The notes: a model not told the origin generated them from the letters alone. Counted from the stretch's first letter, positions 1 to 11,270 are shown. The stretch is DNA of 64,000 bases from Serpula lacrymans var. lacrymans S7.9 (GCF_000218685.1 NW_006763293.1:676720-740719); one strand, 5' to 3'. A program made the numbers and translations.

Positions 1-50
1 AATGCTGAGCAACTTGGAATGATAGACTGACTTTTGTATCTGTATTCTAG

Positions 51-1490
51 TCACCGTAAGGTGTGTAAATATACGCTTTCGCTGAAGCTGTCTCCTCGAT
101 ATTTACCTTTTATCTTAGTACGAAGCTCCAAGACACGGCTCTCTTGGTTTCCTTCCCCGTAAACGTGCTGCCCGCCACCGTGGAAAAGTCAAGTCTTTCC
201 CTAGGGTAAGAAGCATTGTGTCCTTCATGTGAAGTGGATCTAAGCACGAATTTGTTGGACAGGATGACCCTAAGAAGCCCGTTCACTTGACTGCTACGAT
301 GGGTTACAAGGCTGGTATGACGCATGTTGTTCGTGATCTTGACCGTCCAGGATCCAGTACGTGTTGTGTTCTATGTGTAGAGTAACACAGCTGATCAAAA
401 CCTACAGAGATGCACAAGCGTGAGGTTGTCGAGGCTGTCACAATCGTAGAAACGCCTCCTTTGATCGTTGTTGGTGTTGTTGGCTACGTTGAGACTCCCC
501 GTGGACTCCGCACCCTTACAACTGTCTGGGCATCGCACTTGTCGGACGAGGTCAAACGTCGCTTCTACAAGAACTGGTACCGCTCGAAGAAGAAGGCATT
601 CACTCGTTACGCCAAGAAGCACGCTGAGGATAATGGCAAGTCCACTGCCCGTGAACTCGAGCGTATCCGCAAATACTGCACTGTTGTCCGTGTCCTTGCT
701 CACACTCAAATTCGCAAGACTGGTCTCAGTCAGAAGAAGGCACACCTGATGGAGATCCAGGTGAACGGTGGTTCGATTGCAGACAAAGTCGAATTTTCGC
801 ACAACCTGTTCGAGAAGCCTGTCGAGGTTACCAGTGTGTTTGAGCAGGATGAGAATATCGATGTTATTGCCGTTACGAAGGGTCACGGATTCGAGGGTGT
901 CACTCACCGTTGGGGTACCAAAAAGCTACCACGAAAGACGCACAAGGGTCTCCGTAAAGTTGCCTGTATTGGTGCTTGGCATCCTTCGAAGGTCATGTTC
1001 TCAGTTGCTCGTGCTGGTCAAAGTATGTGATATCGCACACTGTCTGTTCTTCAGCCACTGACATTTTTTCAAAAGACGGTTACCACCACCGTACGGAGCT
1101 GAACAAGAAGATCTACCGTATTGGCGCTGGAACGGATGATGGTAATGCCTCAACCGAATCCGACATTACGAAGAAGGCTATCACGCCGATGGGTGGCTTC
1201 CCTCACTACGGTATTGTGAAGAACGACTACCTGATGTTGAAGGGTTCTATCCCTGGAACTAAGAAGCGTGTCATCACTCTCCGTAAATCGCTTATGGTCC
1301 ACACATCGCGTCGTGACCTTGAGAAGGTGCAACTCAAATTCATCGATACCTCGTCGAAATTCGGTGTAAGTGGCTGTCCTCTACAAGATTCATTCTCGTG
1401 TTTAATTGCATTGTTTGATTGCAGCACGGTTCCTTCCAAACATTCGAAGAAAAGGCCGCGTTTTTGGGAACGCTCAAGGCCCGAGATTAA
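51..1490 (+). CDS. RPL3: 60S ribosomal protein L3 (uL3), 5' partial
   Basis: Core large-subunit protein near the peptidyl-transferase centre. Exons: 51-60, 119-205, 263-356, 408-1022, 1076-1365, 1425-1490. The visible exons carry the family landmarks [50 protein letters not shown] and, near the end, [19 protein letters not shown]. The first exon (ATGTC) must lie left of the window, because the window opens inside an intron that 51-60 completes as S-H-R-K. With those 5 nt added the protein is 388 aa, the usual fungal length. The 10-nt second exon is a true micro-exon. All phases close. Cytosolic ribosome; very high confidence in identity, slightly less in the unseen start. Confidence 0.95.
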
Positions 1491-1882
1491 GCACGTTATC
1501 TACTACCCACTACCTAGGCATCATGTTTTCCATACTTTTTTTGCATGCTATGCTTTAGTACTGTCAATGCCACCAGTCTCGCATGCGCCCGATTTTTTGT
1601 GTATTAAGTATCAAAGTGTAACTGTAAATTCTGTTACAACACCTGCTACAACGACTTTTGAGTAAAATTACCGTGAGCAAATAAAATGCCAGCCGAAAAA
1701 AGTGAGCCACATCGGTGGCGTAGGCTCTTGCCGTGCTGAGCTTACCGCTGGTAAAAGCTTTTCAAGTTATACTTGCGTCGTTGAATATCCTTTGATCAGT
1801 GCAGGTCGCGGTACGTCTCCATAATGATTTATACCAAAAGATGTCGTCTGATTTTTGACCAGGATGACTGCATTGGAAATTC
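1491..1882. other. Spacer between RPL3 and the PPR gene
   Basis: 392 bp, tandem (tail-to-head) spacer. It is AT-rich just after the RPL3 stop, as expected for a 3' UTR. Short start codons occur upstream of the PPR start (for example at 1863) but in another frame. I see no gene here. Confidence 0.6.
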
Positions 1883-3712
1883 ATGATAGCTGGGTCCACT
1901 GCAGGCCTGAGATTTTCGCCCGTCATTCGCTTGCCATGTCGGCTTCGTCAAGCTCAGTTCTTATTCTCCAATGTGCAGCCCAATGTCATTGTAAGGCCTC
2001 GTCATGCCCGCCTAAGTCATCAAAGGACCGGAGTACAGCTTCTGAGAGAAGAACATGGCACTCTGGAGAGCGACACTTGTTCCGAAGAAAACGTGTGCCT
2101 GAAGCATGGCAGCGAACCCAAGCTTTTGACAAGGCGATATCGTTCCATAAAGCCTGTTTTAGGCCCTTCAGAAGTCGACGGGTCGCTCCCGTTCACAACA
2201 GACAAGCATTTCATAGACGGCATCGTAGAGGTAACGTCTCGCCACGCCACCAACACCATCTCAGACAGTCAAGATCACCAGGACACCACACCGATCTCAG
2301 GTTTTCCCAACTTCTCAGATACTTTTATCGAGGCTATCTATCCAGAGCAACCGAAGAACTCTCGATTCGAACTGTTAGGTATCATGGCACGCACAGACTC
2401 CGTTGCAGAATCGTGGCAAGCATACCAATCTCTTCTACCCGTAGCCACAGAAAATTCGCACGAGCACGCAAAATTCGTAATTCCATACACTCACCTCCAT
2501 CGTCTGGCGCGTCTCCTCGCATCAACCAAACCACGAACGCGTACTCTCTTCTTGCAACTCTCGTCAGTACTTACCACACTCCGAAACACAGGCGGAGCCA
2601 TTCATCTCTGGGAATGGAACGCTTTGATAGATTGTGCAGGAAAGGGATGGCGGACAACGAGCTTGGAAGATTACAAAGCCGCGTTAGACATCTTCAATAG
2701 CATGGTGAACGCGCACTCCACAGATTCCTCTACTGTGGAGGACAACTCGGATGACTGTACTCAAAAGGATCCTCTAAACCCCGACATTGTTAGCTATACC
2801 ACCTTGCTCTACATTGCTGGTCGTTCTTTACAACCCGCCGCTATTAGGCACGCCTCTTCACTTCTGAGCTCTTCAGGGCTACCTCCGAATCGAATCACAC
2901 ATCTCTCGTTACTCGGATACTTTTCACGGACTAATCAGCTATCAGGTGTCCGTTCAACTCTCCTGAAAATGAGGGAGCAAGGTTTACCGATTGGTCTGGA
3001 CGGCATAAACGCTTGTATATGGGCATATGCACAGAACCGTCAAATAGACGTTGCATCAACGATCTATCGTGTCCTTCGCAACAACTTCGTCCCAGAAGTT
3101 AACGCAGGAGAGCATGACATTGATGAAGCCATCAACTACCTCTATGATGTCGAGGGCATCATCGTCCCAAAGGACGTAATACCTGACGAGATCACATACA
3201 CGGCAATGATCCAATCCCTTGCATATCACGGAGACTTGATGCGTGCATTGCAGGTCTTTGTAGATATGCTTTCCTCTCCGAATCTTGAACCAAATGCCGT
3301 GTTTAGTGAAGAATCAGGACAGCCTCAGCTGTACAGACCTACTCTGGCTGCTTTCCGCGGTATTTTCATTGGCTTTGTCCGTCATGGTCGTAAGCCTTGC
3401 CTTCGAAAAACTCCTCCGACACTGGCTTTTAGGTTGGGATCATTTGGGGATTCTACTTCTTCGGAATTATGGGACTTGAATAATCTGCATGTAATATTCA
3501 AGACCTTTTTGGATTTACCTGCAGATAGCCAACCGAGCGAAAGGGTCATATACTGGATCATGATAGCTTTTGGTAAAGTTAGCGGAGACGATCCAGGAAA
3601 GCTGCGAAAGATCTGGTCACAGCTGGAGAAGAAATTCGGGGGTGGATGGGGAGGTCGTTTGGAAAGATTGAGGCAGAAGATCTATGCCCAAGGTGGCGAC
3701 AGCAAATCATAA
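1883..3712 (+). CDS. Pentatricopeptide-repeat protein, mitochondrial type (609 aa)
   Basis: Intronless, unusual for this window. The first 30 residues are rich in Arg, Ser and hydrophobics with no acidic residue (MIAGSTAGLRFSPVIRLP), which fits a mitochondrial presequence. Helical PPR-like units can be read around residues 298-400 (NPDIVSYTTLLYIAG, then LSGVRSTLLKMREQGL and INACIWAYAQNRQIDVA) and 431-470 (VIPDEITYTAMIQSLAYHG). These give the classic alternation of short helices with position-specific Asn/Asp/Thr that contacts RNA. By family it should bind organellar RNA and act in mitochondrial RNA maturation or translation; the exact target cannot be read from sequence. The first ATG of the long frame is used. 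Convergent with the AMMECR1 gene, 94 bp apart. Confidence 0.8.
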   Translation: MIAGSTAGLRFSPVIRLPCRLRQAQFLFSNVQPNVIVRPRHARLSHQRTGVQLLREEHGTLESDTCSEENVCLKHGSEPKLLTRRYRSIKPVLGPSEVDGSLPFTTDKHFIDGIVEVTSRHATNTISDSQDHQDTTPISGFPNFSDTFIEAIYPEQPKNSRFELLGIMARTDSVAESWQAYQSLLPVATENSHEHAKFVIPYTHLHRLARLLASTKPRTRTLFLQLSSVLTTLRNTGGAIHLWEWNALIDCAGKGWRTTSLEDYKAALDIFNSMVNAHSTDSSTVEDNSDDCTQKDPLNPDIVSYTTLLYIAGRSLQPAAIRHASSLLSSSGLPPNRITHLSLLGYFSRTNQLSGVRSTLLKMREQGLPIGLDGINACIWAYAQNRQIDVASTIYRVLRNNFVPEVNAGEHDIDEAINYLYDVEGIIVPKDVIPDEITYTAMIQSLAYHGDLMRALQVFVDMLSSPNLEPNAVFSEESGQPQLYRPTLAAFRGIFIGFVRHGRKPCLRKTPPTLAFRLGSFGDSTSSELWDLNNLHVIFKTFLDLPADSQPSERVIYWIMIAFGKVSGDDPGKLRKIWSQLEKKFGGGWGGRLERLRQKIYAQGGDSKS

Positions 3713-3806
3713 ATACAAGAGAGGTCTATTCGGCTACATCTTAGAAGTACATATTTCTTGCTAATTTCTGTATACTTTGGAATGATTTAAATGTCCATTG
3801 ACGCTT

Positions 3807-4654
3807 TTACATGTCACCGCCGTTCTGTTGTTTCCTCCATTCGACGTAGTCGGTCCAGCCTACCACGCACTTCCTGCTCTGATACCTCCTTAATGTGATA
3901 CTTCTACGAATATCCTCTGTGATCATACCATTCCATCCTGCTTTCTGTATAGCGCTATCGACTGCTTCGATCTTGTCCCAGCCCTGTTCTGGCATGACAT
4001 CGGGTAGATAAGTGGCGTTGAGTGTGTGTTTGGACGTGAGGCGAGGGAGATAAGGGGAAGAGGATAGAGGAGATGGTGTATTGGATGACTGAGTCGAGGT
4101 TGGGTATATCGAAGGATTGGGGAAGGATATATATATTCCATGAACGCCCACTGTCCAGTCCAAATAAGAAGCAGCATCCTCAAAGTCTGTCAATAGAGAT
4201 ATCCTATAGCAGAGTTATTATCAGAAATTGGATAACTGCACATCGCAAAAAATACTCGCCCGCATTCGAGACTATCAAGCTCTTTCAAATCAATCTTTCG
4301 AAAGCGGGAGTCTCTAAATGCACTGATCAACGCATACTCTGCCAGCCCTTCTCTCAGTGTAAGCGCCTCAAAGCTCCCAATGCACCCTCTCAGTCGTGGA
4401 GCCCGTCCAGGGCGGCTTGATCTAGTGTTCCATGTCACAAACAGAGGACTACGTTCATAGAATCAGTATATACGATATCGATAAAGATTGAGTGCACACT
4501 ATTTATCATCGGGAAACTTGGCAGGAATGGGCTTCTTATGGGTGAGTGCACAATACAAGGTGTCGAAAGCATGAAAACAGTGATCAGGCTTGCAGACAAG
4601 AGTGTCCTCGTCGTATGGACCTCCTTCAGCAGGGTTGGGGCCAAGGAGGGACAT
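3807..4654 (-). CDS. AMMECR1-domain protein (246 aa)
   Basis: Exons, minus strand: 4654-4500, 4448-4260, 4203-3807. The joined protein shows AMMECR1 family blocks in order: CFHAFDTLYCAL, PLFVTWN, the diagnostic RLRGCIGSF, LREGLAEYALISAFRDSRF, ISLLTDFEDAASYLDW, VGVHGIYISF, ATYLPDVMPEQGWD and RRSITLRRYQSRK. It is a widespread intracellular domain of unsettled biochemical role. An insert of about 30 residues rich in Ser, Pro and Thr separates the VGVHGI block from the ATYLP block; ordinary members have a short loop there. Intron 2 (4259-4204) begins with GC rather than GT: only a GG|gcgagt donor joined to the acceptor before 4203 keeps the conserved ISLLTDFED frame. Start chosen at the ATG that precedes the conserved N-terminus; total 741 nt closes exactly. 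Confidence 0.9.
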
Positions 4655-5134
4655 AGTGGACAAGGTGGGAGAATGAAAAGTGGGGGGCTCCCTTTCTGAG
4701 ACTGCGACTTAGCCCAAGGAGCACTAATCAGTCTAATGCGGCAGATTTCATCATTCATCACACCTATTCCACGGATCAATGTGCTTATTATAGGCTTTAC
4801 TTAAAAGATAATACATTTTGAACAAGATTGCATTGACTATGAACACATGCACATTCCTAGCGTAATAGTATATATGGTATAAGGAGATAATTCAGAAGTG
4901 AATAAAAGTAAGGGGAAAGAAGAAAAGGTGGACAACAGAAATCCTCGAAGGGAAGGCATGACATGGACGCATAAACATAGCATCAGGGGGTGGGGAAGGA
5001 CAAGCGAAATGAGAGATCATTGAAACAGGAGCTTGGGCCAAAAAGGTAGGTTAAAGCCAGCGAAGCCAACGAGAGCCAGATAGGGGGGATAAGCGAGATA
5101 GCAAGTATGAGGAAGAATCGGGCGGCCCGCGCCG
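4655..5134. other. Spacer between the Rab 3' end and the AMMECR1 5' end
   Basis: 480 bp, AT- and purine-rich on the plus strand. It should hold the AMMECR1 promoter (minus strand) and the Rab 3' UTR. Nothing coding-like with a proper start was seen. Confidence 0.5.
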
Positions 5135-6554
5135 TTACGATGAACAGCAGCTCCATCCTCCCCCCCGCGAATGTGCTTTCTCTCGCGCTTCTTCTTCTTC
5201 AGCTTGTGCGGCCCACGTTGGTGTGCTGACGGATGATAAGAAAACGCTATCTCGTTTCTTTAATTCGTTCTCTCGCTCGATAGTGTCCTTCCTCTCGATA
5301 ATTGAGCAAATCAGGGAGTCAAAAAGAGTTTGTATTCCTAGCGGATCAGAAGAGTTAGATGTGAGGTCACAAGACAAGCCAAGAATACCCACCTAGATCA
5401 TCTTTAGCCGAAACTTCAAAAAGTTCCATGCCCTTGTGAAGACCCCACTCCTCTGGTTCCTCTTCTTCAATATCTTCGTCATCATTATTGCTATTACTAC
5501 TTGTTTCGACGACTTCGTTCCACACCCCTGTTTGTATCCCGAAATGTGAACCGAATCGTGACTGTGTAGACCGAGTCCCCTCGGTCGTTGTCTTGGCTCG
5601 ATTGAGACTAACCCCACCAGTCGTCCTTGACCGAGGGAGACCCGGTCCTGTGTTACTGCGCTGCAAAGCCGATGAACGGCTTACTGCTGGATCGAGATAA
5701 GAGGCACTGTTAGGTGGTGAAGACTTTGTGGGAGCACTGAGTGGAACGGAGCGGATACTAGTAAATGACGTGAACCTCGGGCGAATGTATGATAATGTTG
5801 ACTGCTGAGGTGGTGGGACTGGTGGTGGTGTTGGGGGTCGTGGAGGGGGGAACCAAGTGTGTAGAGATAGACGGGCAAGATCAGAGGTGACCTGTCGATG
5901 GTTGTGCAGGTCTGCTTTCGACCCCACAATATAAATGATAAGCTCAGGCGGACAATTTTTCTTCAATTCTAAAGGTAAATGAACAAATTATTTAATGAGA
6001 TGATGTCTTGAGTGCTGGTATTGCGTGACGAACCTTCAAGCCAACCCCGGACATCATCAAACGTAGAAGCATTCGTTATATCATACAAGAGAAGAGCCGC
6101 GTTGGCTCCTCGATAATACATAGGTGCCTATGGTAAAATTAGTCCGTTGCTCGCATCAACTGCAGTGGCATCTGACGATGGTTACGCACCATACTTCGAA
6201 ACCTCTCCTGGCCTGCAGTGTCCCACAGCTGGAGCCTGACCTTGAGACCGTCAACATACACTTTCTTGGTGACAAAGAAAGCACCAGTCGTAGAAGTAGT
6301 ATTCTTGGGATCGAACTTGTTCTGAGTGTACCGATGTAGCAGGCTGGTCTTGCCAACACCTGAGCGAACAAACCAGTAAGTAAGATACGGATAAGATGGA
6401 AAGACACGAGATGAAGAAAAGAAGAAGAAAAGACGTGTTGAAGTGAAATATAGTGAGGATACAAACCTGTATTACCCATGACAACTATTTTGGCATCGAT
6501 CCCTTGTTCGTATCTAAACCTTTTGTATGGGTCCATGCGTGGATAATCCGCCAT
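5135..6554 (-). CDS. Rab-family small GTPase with large insertion (376 aa)
   Basis: Exons, minus strand: 6554-6467, 6359-6190, 6127-6034, 5968-5393, 5337-5135. Motifs: G1 GNTGVGKTS, switch I threonines in [10 protein letters not shown]3 WDTAGQERF, Rab-like [16 protein letters not shown]4 written SKAD instead of NKxD, and G5 SAKDD. The C-terminus GGGWSCCSS is a CCxx prenylation signal, so the protein should sit on membranes as a trafficking switch. Between G4 (about residue 134) and G5 (about residue 303) lie about 130 extra residues: a proline-rich block ([15 protein letters not shown]), a Ser/Arg/Thr-rich stretch and an acidic [10 protein letters not shown] run. Ordinary Rabs are 200-220 aa. 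A longer in-frame upstream start exists (6665), but its hydrophobic leader is unlike a Rab and is read as 5' UTR. The Rab subfamily is not assigned. Confidence 0.9.
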
Positions 6555-6968
6555 CAGTGAACCTTTGAAGGCGCGCACGGATGCCGCAAGGGCGGGGAGG
6601 AGGGAGAAAGAAAGACGGAAGAATGCAGAGAGCAAGAAGAGAACTGAATCCAACTGAACCGTCAAATCGGAACCTGGCAGTCAGCGGAACGCACGTGCCG
6701 AAATCACTCGGCTCAGCAGAATGGGCGGGTGAGCCACACAAAAACATATCGGTGCCTCAGCTGCCGCTAGCTACTCTCTGAAACATTCGTCATCGTGCTG
6801 GGCGTCTTAGTCTTACATCGGGCACAGCAGCAGCCCTGCTCATAAATTCAAATTCACAGCAACTCATGGCACCTCCTCAGAGTAGCACATAACGGGCATG
6901 GCCATATATTTTGGTGAAATGCAGTAAGGGGTGACATGTCATGAAAAGCCGTGCCAGCTCTGTATCCT
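6555..6968. other. Promoter side of the Rab gene and 3' side of RPS7
   Basis: 414 bp between two minus-strand genes. It should contain the Rab 5' UTR and promoter. A purine-rich stretch on the plus strand (6591-6640) corresponds to a pyrimidine-rich leader on the coding strand. No gene seen. Confidence 0.5.
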
Positions 6969-7677
6969 CTACTCCTGGACCACAGGTGGGAACTCGAACA
7001 CCACATCCTTCCCTGTCAGGCGGCGGTACACAGACGAGAACGAATCAAGCTTGTACTCGAGTGACGTAGCATCTTTCGAGTCGAGGATCCTAGAAATAAT
7101 ATTCAATCGGTGATCGGGTCATATTGTCACATAGCACATACACTTTCAACAGCTTGGATCCGTCGACCGCTACCCGAGTCCTCTTGCCAACAATCTCCGT
7201 AGGGAACACGAGATCCTCAAGGATCTTCTCGTGGACGTGGGTGAGAGTGCGAGAACGAGGCCTCTTCTGCTTCACGCGCGAGTTACGGGTAGGTTTGCTG
7301 AGCATCCGGCGCTGAGCAACGAATACAACATGTCGGTCTGAGAACTTCTTCTCCAACTCTCGGGTGAGTCTAACGGTGCGAAATGCGTGTCACTATCGCT
7401 GCCTTTCCCGTAAGAATATATTGAGTCCTACGCACCTCTGCTGGACCTTGCGGAACGCCTTCAATTGTGGGACAGGCACAAATACGACGATGGCCTTCTT
7501 GCCACCTCGCACATCAACTTCACGGGCTGCAGAAATCTGCAAGGCACGTAGCTCAGTCTTGAGTTCGGGGACGTTGTTCTCGAGGTCAATCAAAGCTTGA
7601 GCGACGCTGGTTTCAGTCTCATCGGGGGCGGTAGTGGGCGCGTTAGCGGTGCGCAAAATCTTGTTGTTGACGGACAT
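6969..7677 (-). CDS. RPS7: 40S ribosomal protein S7 (eS7), 196 aa
   Basis: Exons, minus strand: 7677-7436, 7369-7142, 7089-6969. Family blocks: [91 protein letters not shown] and, at the end, [15 protein letters not shown]. Length and exon phases fit eS7 exactly. It is part of the small-subunit body and the SSU processome in ribosome assembly. The ATG at 7677 (MSVNNKI) is chosen. A leader intron is likely just upstream (see next entry). Confidence 0.95.
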
Positions 7678-8200
7678 TTTGATGGAAGAGAGAGGCCTGA
7701 TCAGAATCAAAAAAGTCAGCATCTACCTCAACATACGTCCATCCATCTCATTCTGGCATTCCTTCTTCAAATTTGACCAGCCAAATTGTCATGTAGTAGC
7801 CAGACGTGCACTCTAGACTGCAGATAAACGTGAAATGTCTACTCACCGAGCTTGACGCCTTCGTCGATGTCTTTTGTGCGGTGAGTCTTGCCGTATAGTG
7901 CACCACAGTCGAACGACCAAACAACGCCATCAACACCGCTCACGTGGCACACCTACCATATACGGAATTACCCTATTTCCTCTGCACTCACATGAGCTCA
8001 CATGCTTCAACAACCTATCCATACCAGCGGCCGTGTTACTCTTGTGTATGATTTATTAATGGTCGGCGAAGAGCGAGAGGCATACGACAAAACCCCAAGT
8101 AGCGCTTGCGTCTTCGCTTGCAGTGAAAGTGTTAAATATGGTCACGATTCCACCTTTTCAAGTGCAAGTCTAGGTAGATTTCAATAACATCAATATAATG
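7678..8200 (-). promoter_or_regulatory. RPS7 upstream region with probable leader intron
   Basis: 523 bp without a convincing gene. On the minus strand a strong donor (CTCG|GTGAGT, intron from 7846) pairs with an acceptor (TGATCAG, ending at 7697). That would be a 150-nt intron in the 5' UTR, a common arrangement in ribosomal-protein genes. The pairing is inference; RNA reads spanning 7847 to 7696 would settle it. The rest should be the RPS7 promoter and the CNS1 3' UTR. Confidence 0.4.
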
Positions 8201-9452
8201 CTAGCCGTCCCTAGTTTTCTTGAATTCGTCCACCCAGTTCTTTTCAACATCACCCTTAACCAACACCACAAATGTTAAACACCCATCTTTGATCTCCAAA
8301 CCATCTTTTGCATCCCCATCTTTCTCTTTCGTTGCATTGCAAACATCCCGCAAGGTCATTCTCTTTCCAATCTTCAACAGGCGTTTTCGGTGCGTCATCG
8401 CATACACAACTAGATCGCTGACCACATACTCCCCCTTTTTATCCCATTCGGGTGCCGGAGCTCCTGGAGGAAACATCAGAATCAAGTGCGCAGAGAAGTG
8501 GGTATTTTCGGCGAAATGAGAGATGACGTCCGAAGTCGCATATTGTGGGTACAGGAAAAACACAGGGAATATCAGCTCTGAATTATTCAGTGGTTCGAAG
8601 TGAGGCTTGTATGGGTTGTCTGAAGGCCCTTGTGGGTTTATTATCGATACCAAATTTCGGTCCTGTAGCATCAGGATCATCAATAAATACCCTGCTTTAC
8701 GAGGCAGACAGACTTACGTCAAAAGCTGCCTTGAGCCGCCTTTTTTCTTCCTCTTCTTTCTGAATCCTTTCAAGCCGTTCTCGTTCTTTGCGTTCTTTCT
8801 GTTCTTTCATCTTGACTGTGCGCTCACGCACGCCTTTGATACCCTGGTTATCACGATCAAACTGTAGACAATGATCACAACAATCAAGAGCTTCTTCTAC
8901 TCGTTCCAATGCAAGCAAGGCCGACGATGAACGAAAGTAGGCCTTTGATGAGTGAGCGTTAATCTTGAGGACTTGTGAGCAATCTCTCAGTACGGACCCG
9001 TAGTTCTCTGCGTGATGGTAAAGTGAGACTGAGATAATCTTAAAACAAAGGTGGAAGCTTACTGAGTTCTAGATTGCATGCTGCGCGGTTACATAGTAGA
9101 GCCTCTCGAAGGACAGGATCTGTTGGTTCCGCGTCCACACCCTGGGTGTAAAAGCCCAATGCTTCACGATATCGCTTTCCTTTAAAATACTCATTTCCTT
9201 GCTCCTTGAAGTTTTGAGCGACCTCTATGATGTTCAACTGGAACAATGAGCAGGAAATTAGAAGATTACATCGAGTTCTCACCCACCATCCGGTGTCCCC
9301 TCATGCACCAAGCTTTGCAATGCTTCGAGAGCAACGTCAGTAGTGTCCTCCGTTGGGAGGGATTTCATAAACAACGGGATAGAGTCGAAGGCTGCGAGTT
9401 TATCATCGACAGAGACCGGTTGAGGCAACGGAGCTGGATTCTGGGAAGACAT
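8201..9452 (-). CDS. CNS1: TPR co-chaperone Cns1/TTC4 family (359 aa)
   Basis: Exons, minus strand: 9452-9287, 9224-9063, 9007-8718, 8662-8201. The N-terminal half has a three-repeat TPR fold: AQNFKEQGNEYFKGKRYREA, a second unit with LLCNRAACNLELKNYGSVL, and a third with KAYFRSSSALLALERVEEA. These are the carboxylate-clamp type that grips the C-terminus of Hsp90 and Hsp70. A long charged helix follows (KEQKERKERERLERIQKEEE), then the Cns1/TTC4 wheel-type C-terminal domain (FPVFFLYPQYATSDVISHF ... LTFVVLVKG). In yeast Cns1 is essential and links Hsp90 to elongation factor 2 folding. The second acceptor (CATAG before 9224) was chosen because it alone restores the family sequence GTPDEVAQNFK. 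Confidence 0.88.
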
Positions 9453-9673
9453 GGTGGCGACACAACGAAAAGCAGAGACTCGATTTCAGTGTCACGGTTA
9501 TGGCTTTTGCGCCGATCAAGAGATAAGATAAGAAAAATACCAGTCCAAGCCACGATCGGGCCGCCGTCATGGTCATGTTGACATTTATCACTTTCCTGTC
9601 AAGCTTCAGCTGAACAGCATCGGGTATCAAAAACCTTCTTCATTGACGTTCGTTCTGCCTCAAATACCTCTCC
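9453..9673. promoter_or_regulatory. Shared divergent promoter of CNS1 and L2HGDH
   Basis: 221 bp separates the two divergent starts, so both promoters must lie here or overlap the first exons. No TATA-like element stands out. Co-regulation is an inference from spacing only. Confidence 0.5.
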
Positions 9674-11270
9674 ATGGCTGCAGTAGCGAAAATAAGGGGC
9701 CTCACCGCTGCTCTGAACTCGAACAATAGGTTCAAATACAAGGTACGGTGCTCACAAATGCTGGCGATGGCCATGTCGACGTTCATTCACAAAGATTGGT
9801 GTCGCCAGGCTCCAGAAGCTGCCGTAGACTTTCTCGTCGTGGGTGGAGGTGAGCATATTTTAGTTTAGCTGCGTACGATATCACTATAAGTCAGAGTCAC
9901 AGGCGTCGGCGGTCTGGCTATTGCATCGCGTCTTTCAGAGCGTTTCCCGAACAAGTCAACGTACCTCGTAGAAAGACACGGACATGCTGGAGAAGAAACA
10001 AGGTAGGACTGTACTTGTCTCCATCCTCTTCGAAAGCTGAATTTCATGATGCCATAGTTCCCGCAATTCGGAAGTCATTCATGCAGGTTCGTGCCCTATC
10101 TTCTTCTGAGCAGACCGCAATGCAAGGCAAACTAAGCACATGTCTGCTATAGGCCTGTACTACCCTCCAGATTCTCTGAAAACACAACTATGCCTACGTG
10201 GTCGCCACCTATTGTATGACCGCTGCAACAAGTACAACATCCCTTTTCGCAAGACTGGCAAACTCGTAGTCGCTCACGAACACCAAAGACCATACGTCGA
10301 GAGCCTCTTCCACAAAGCCAAGCAACTCGAATGGCCAAAACATTCCCCTCCACATAGCTCCGACGACTACGTCCTTCCCGCACAACTCATCAGCGGCGAA
10401 CAAGCTCGTGAACTCGAACCAGACCTTGCAAACAGTATCACAGCTGCACTGTGGAGTCCTGAGACTGGGATTGTTGACTCGCACGCTATGATGGAAAGCC
10501 TCGAGAAAGATGTATTGGACTCGGAGAACGGCGAACTCGTGTATTCTACGCGGGTTGTGCGCGTAGATCCTTATAAATCATCAAAGCAATCAACAAGTTT
10601 GCCAACTGACGACGGCTGGGTAGTGCAGATGGTGACAGGAGACGGACAGGAGGGCGACTCTCTCCTAGCAAAAACCTTGATTAATGCATCTGGACTCTCT
10701 GCAAATCTCATTCTGAACTCCCTTCTTCCTCTCAATTCGCGCATTCCCATGTACTTTGCTCGTGGCTCATATGCAGCTTACAGTGGTCCCGGAATTTCAC
10801 GGATAACCCGACTCATATATCCTTGCCCAGAAACAGGGAGGAATCGCCATGCATTCCAGTCACTAGGCACGCACCTTACACTCGATTTGCAAGGGAAAGT
10901 GCGGTTTGGTCCAGATTTGGAATGGATATCCCCTCCCTCTAGCGCAGAGGAGTTCGACTCAAATGAGGAAAATGTAGACTTCTGGAGGAAACACCTGATA
11001 CCAGATGAATCAAGGATGGGGGAGATGCACAGCGCTGTCACCGAGTATCTCCCAGAGGTGACATTTGAGGGTCTCAGAGCAGACTATGTCGGCATACGTC
11101 CGAAGCTCGTCGTTTCAGGCTTTCAAGACTTCATGCTGCGGACAGATTACGCAGACTCACATAGTAAAGGGCTGATGATAAGTTTGTTGGGCATCGAAAG
11201 TCCAGGACTAACGTCAAGTCTCGCCATCGCCGAGCGTGTCGTGGAGGACATCATAGGAGAGCAGCTATGA
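9674..11270 (+). CDS. L2HGDH: L-2-hydroxyglutarate dehydrogenase, mitochondrial (473 aa)
   Basis: Exons: 9674-9848, 9903-10002, 10058-10086, 10153-11270. An FAD-dependent DAO-fold oxidoreductase that turns L-2-hydroxyglutarate into 2-oxoglutarate, a repair reaction for a side product of malate dehydrogenase. The dinucleotide fold reads FLVVGGGVGGLAIASRL. It is followed by the family block SSRNSEVIHAGLYYPP and GRHLLYDRC, and later ALWSPETGIVDSHAMMESL and GIESPGLTSSLAIAERV. The first 45 residues are basic and Ser/Asn-rich with few acids, suggesting import into mitochondria. The 29-nt third exon is short but phases close (1422 nt in all). Convergent with NDUFA12, 63 bp apart. Confidence 0.9.
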
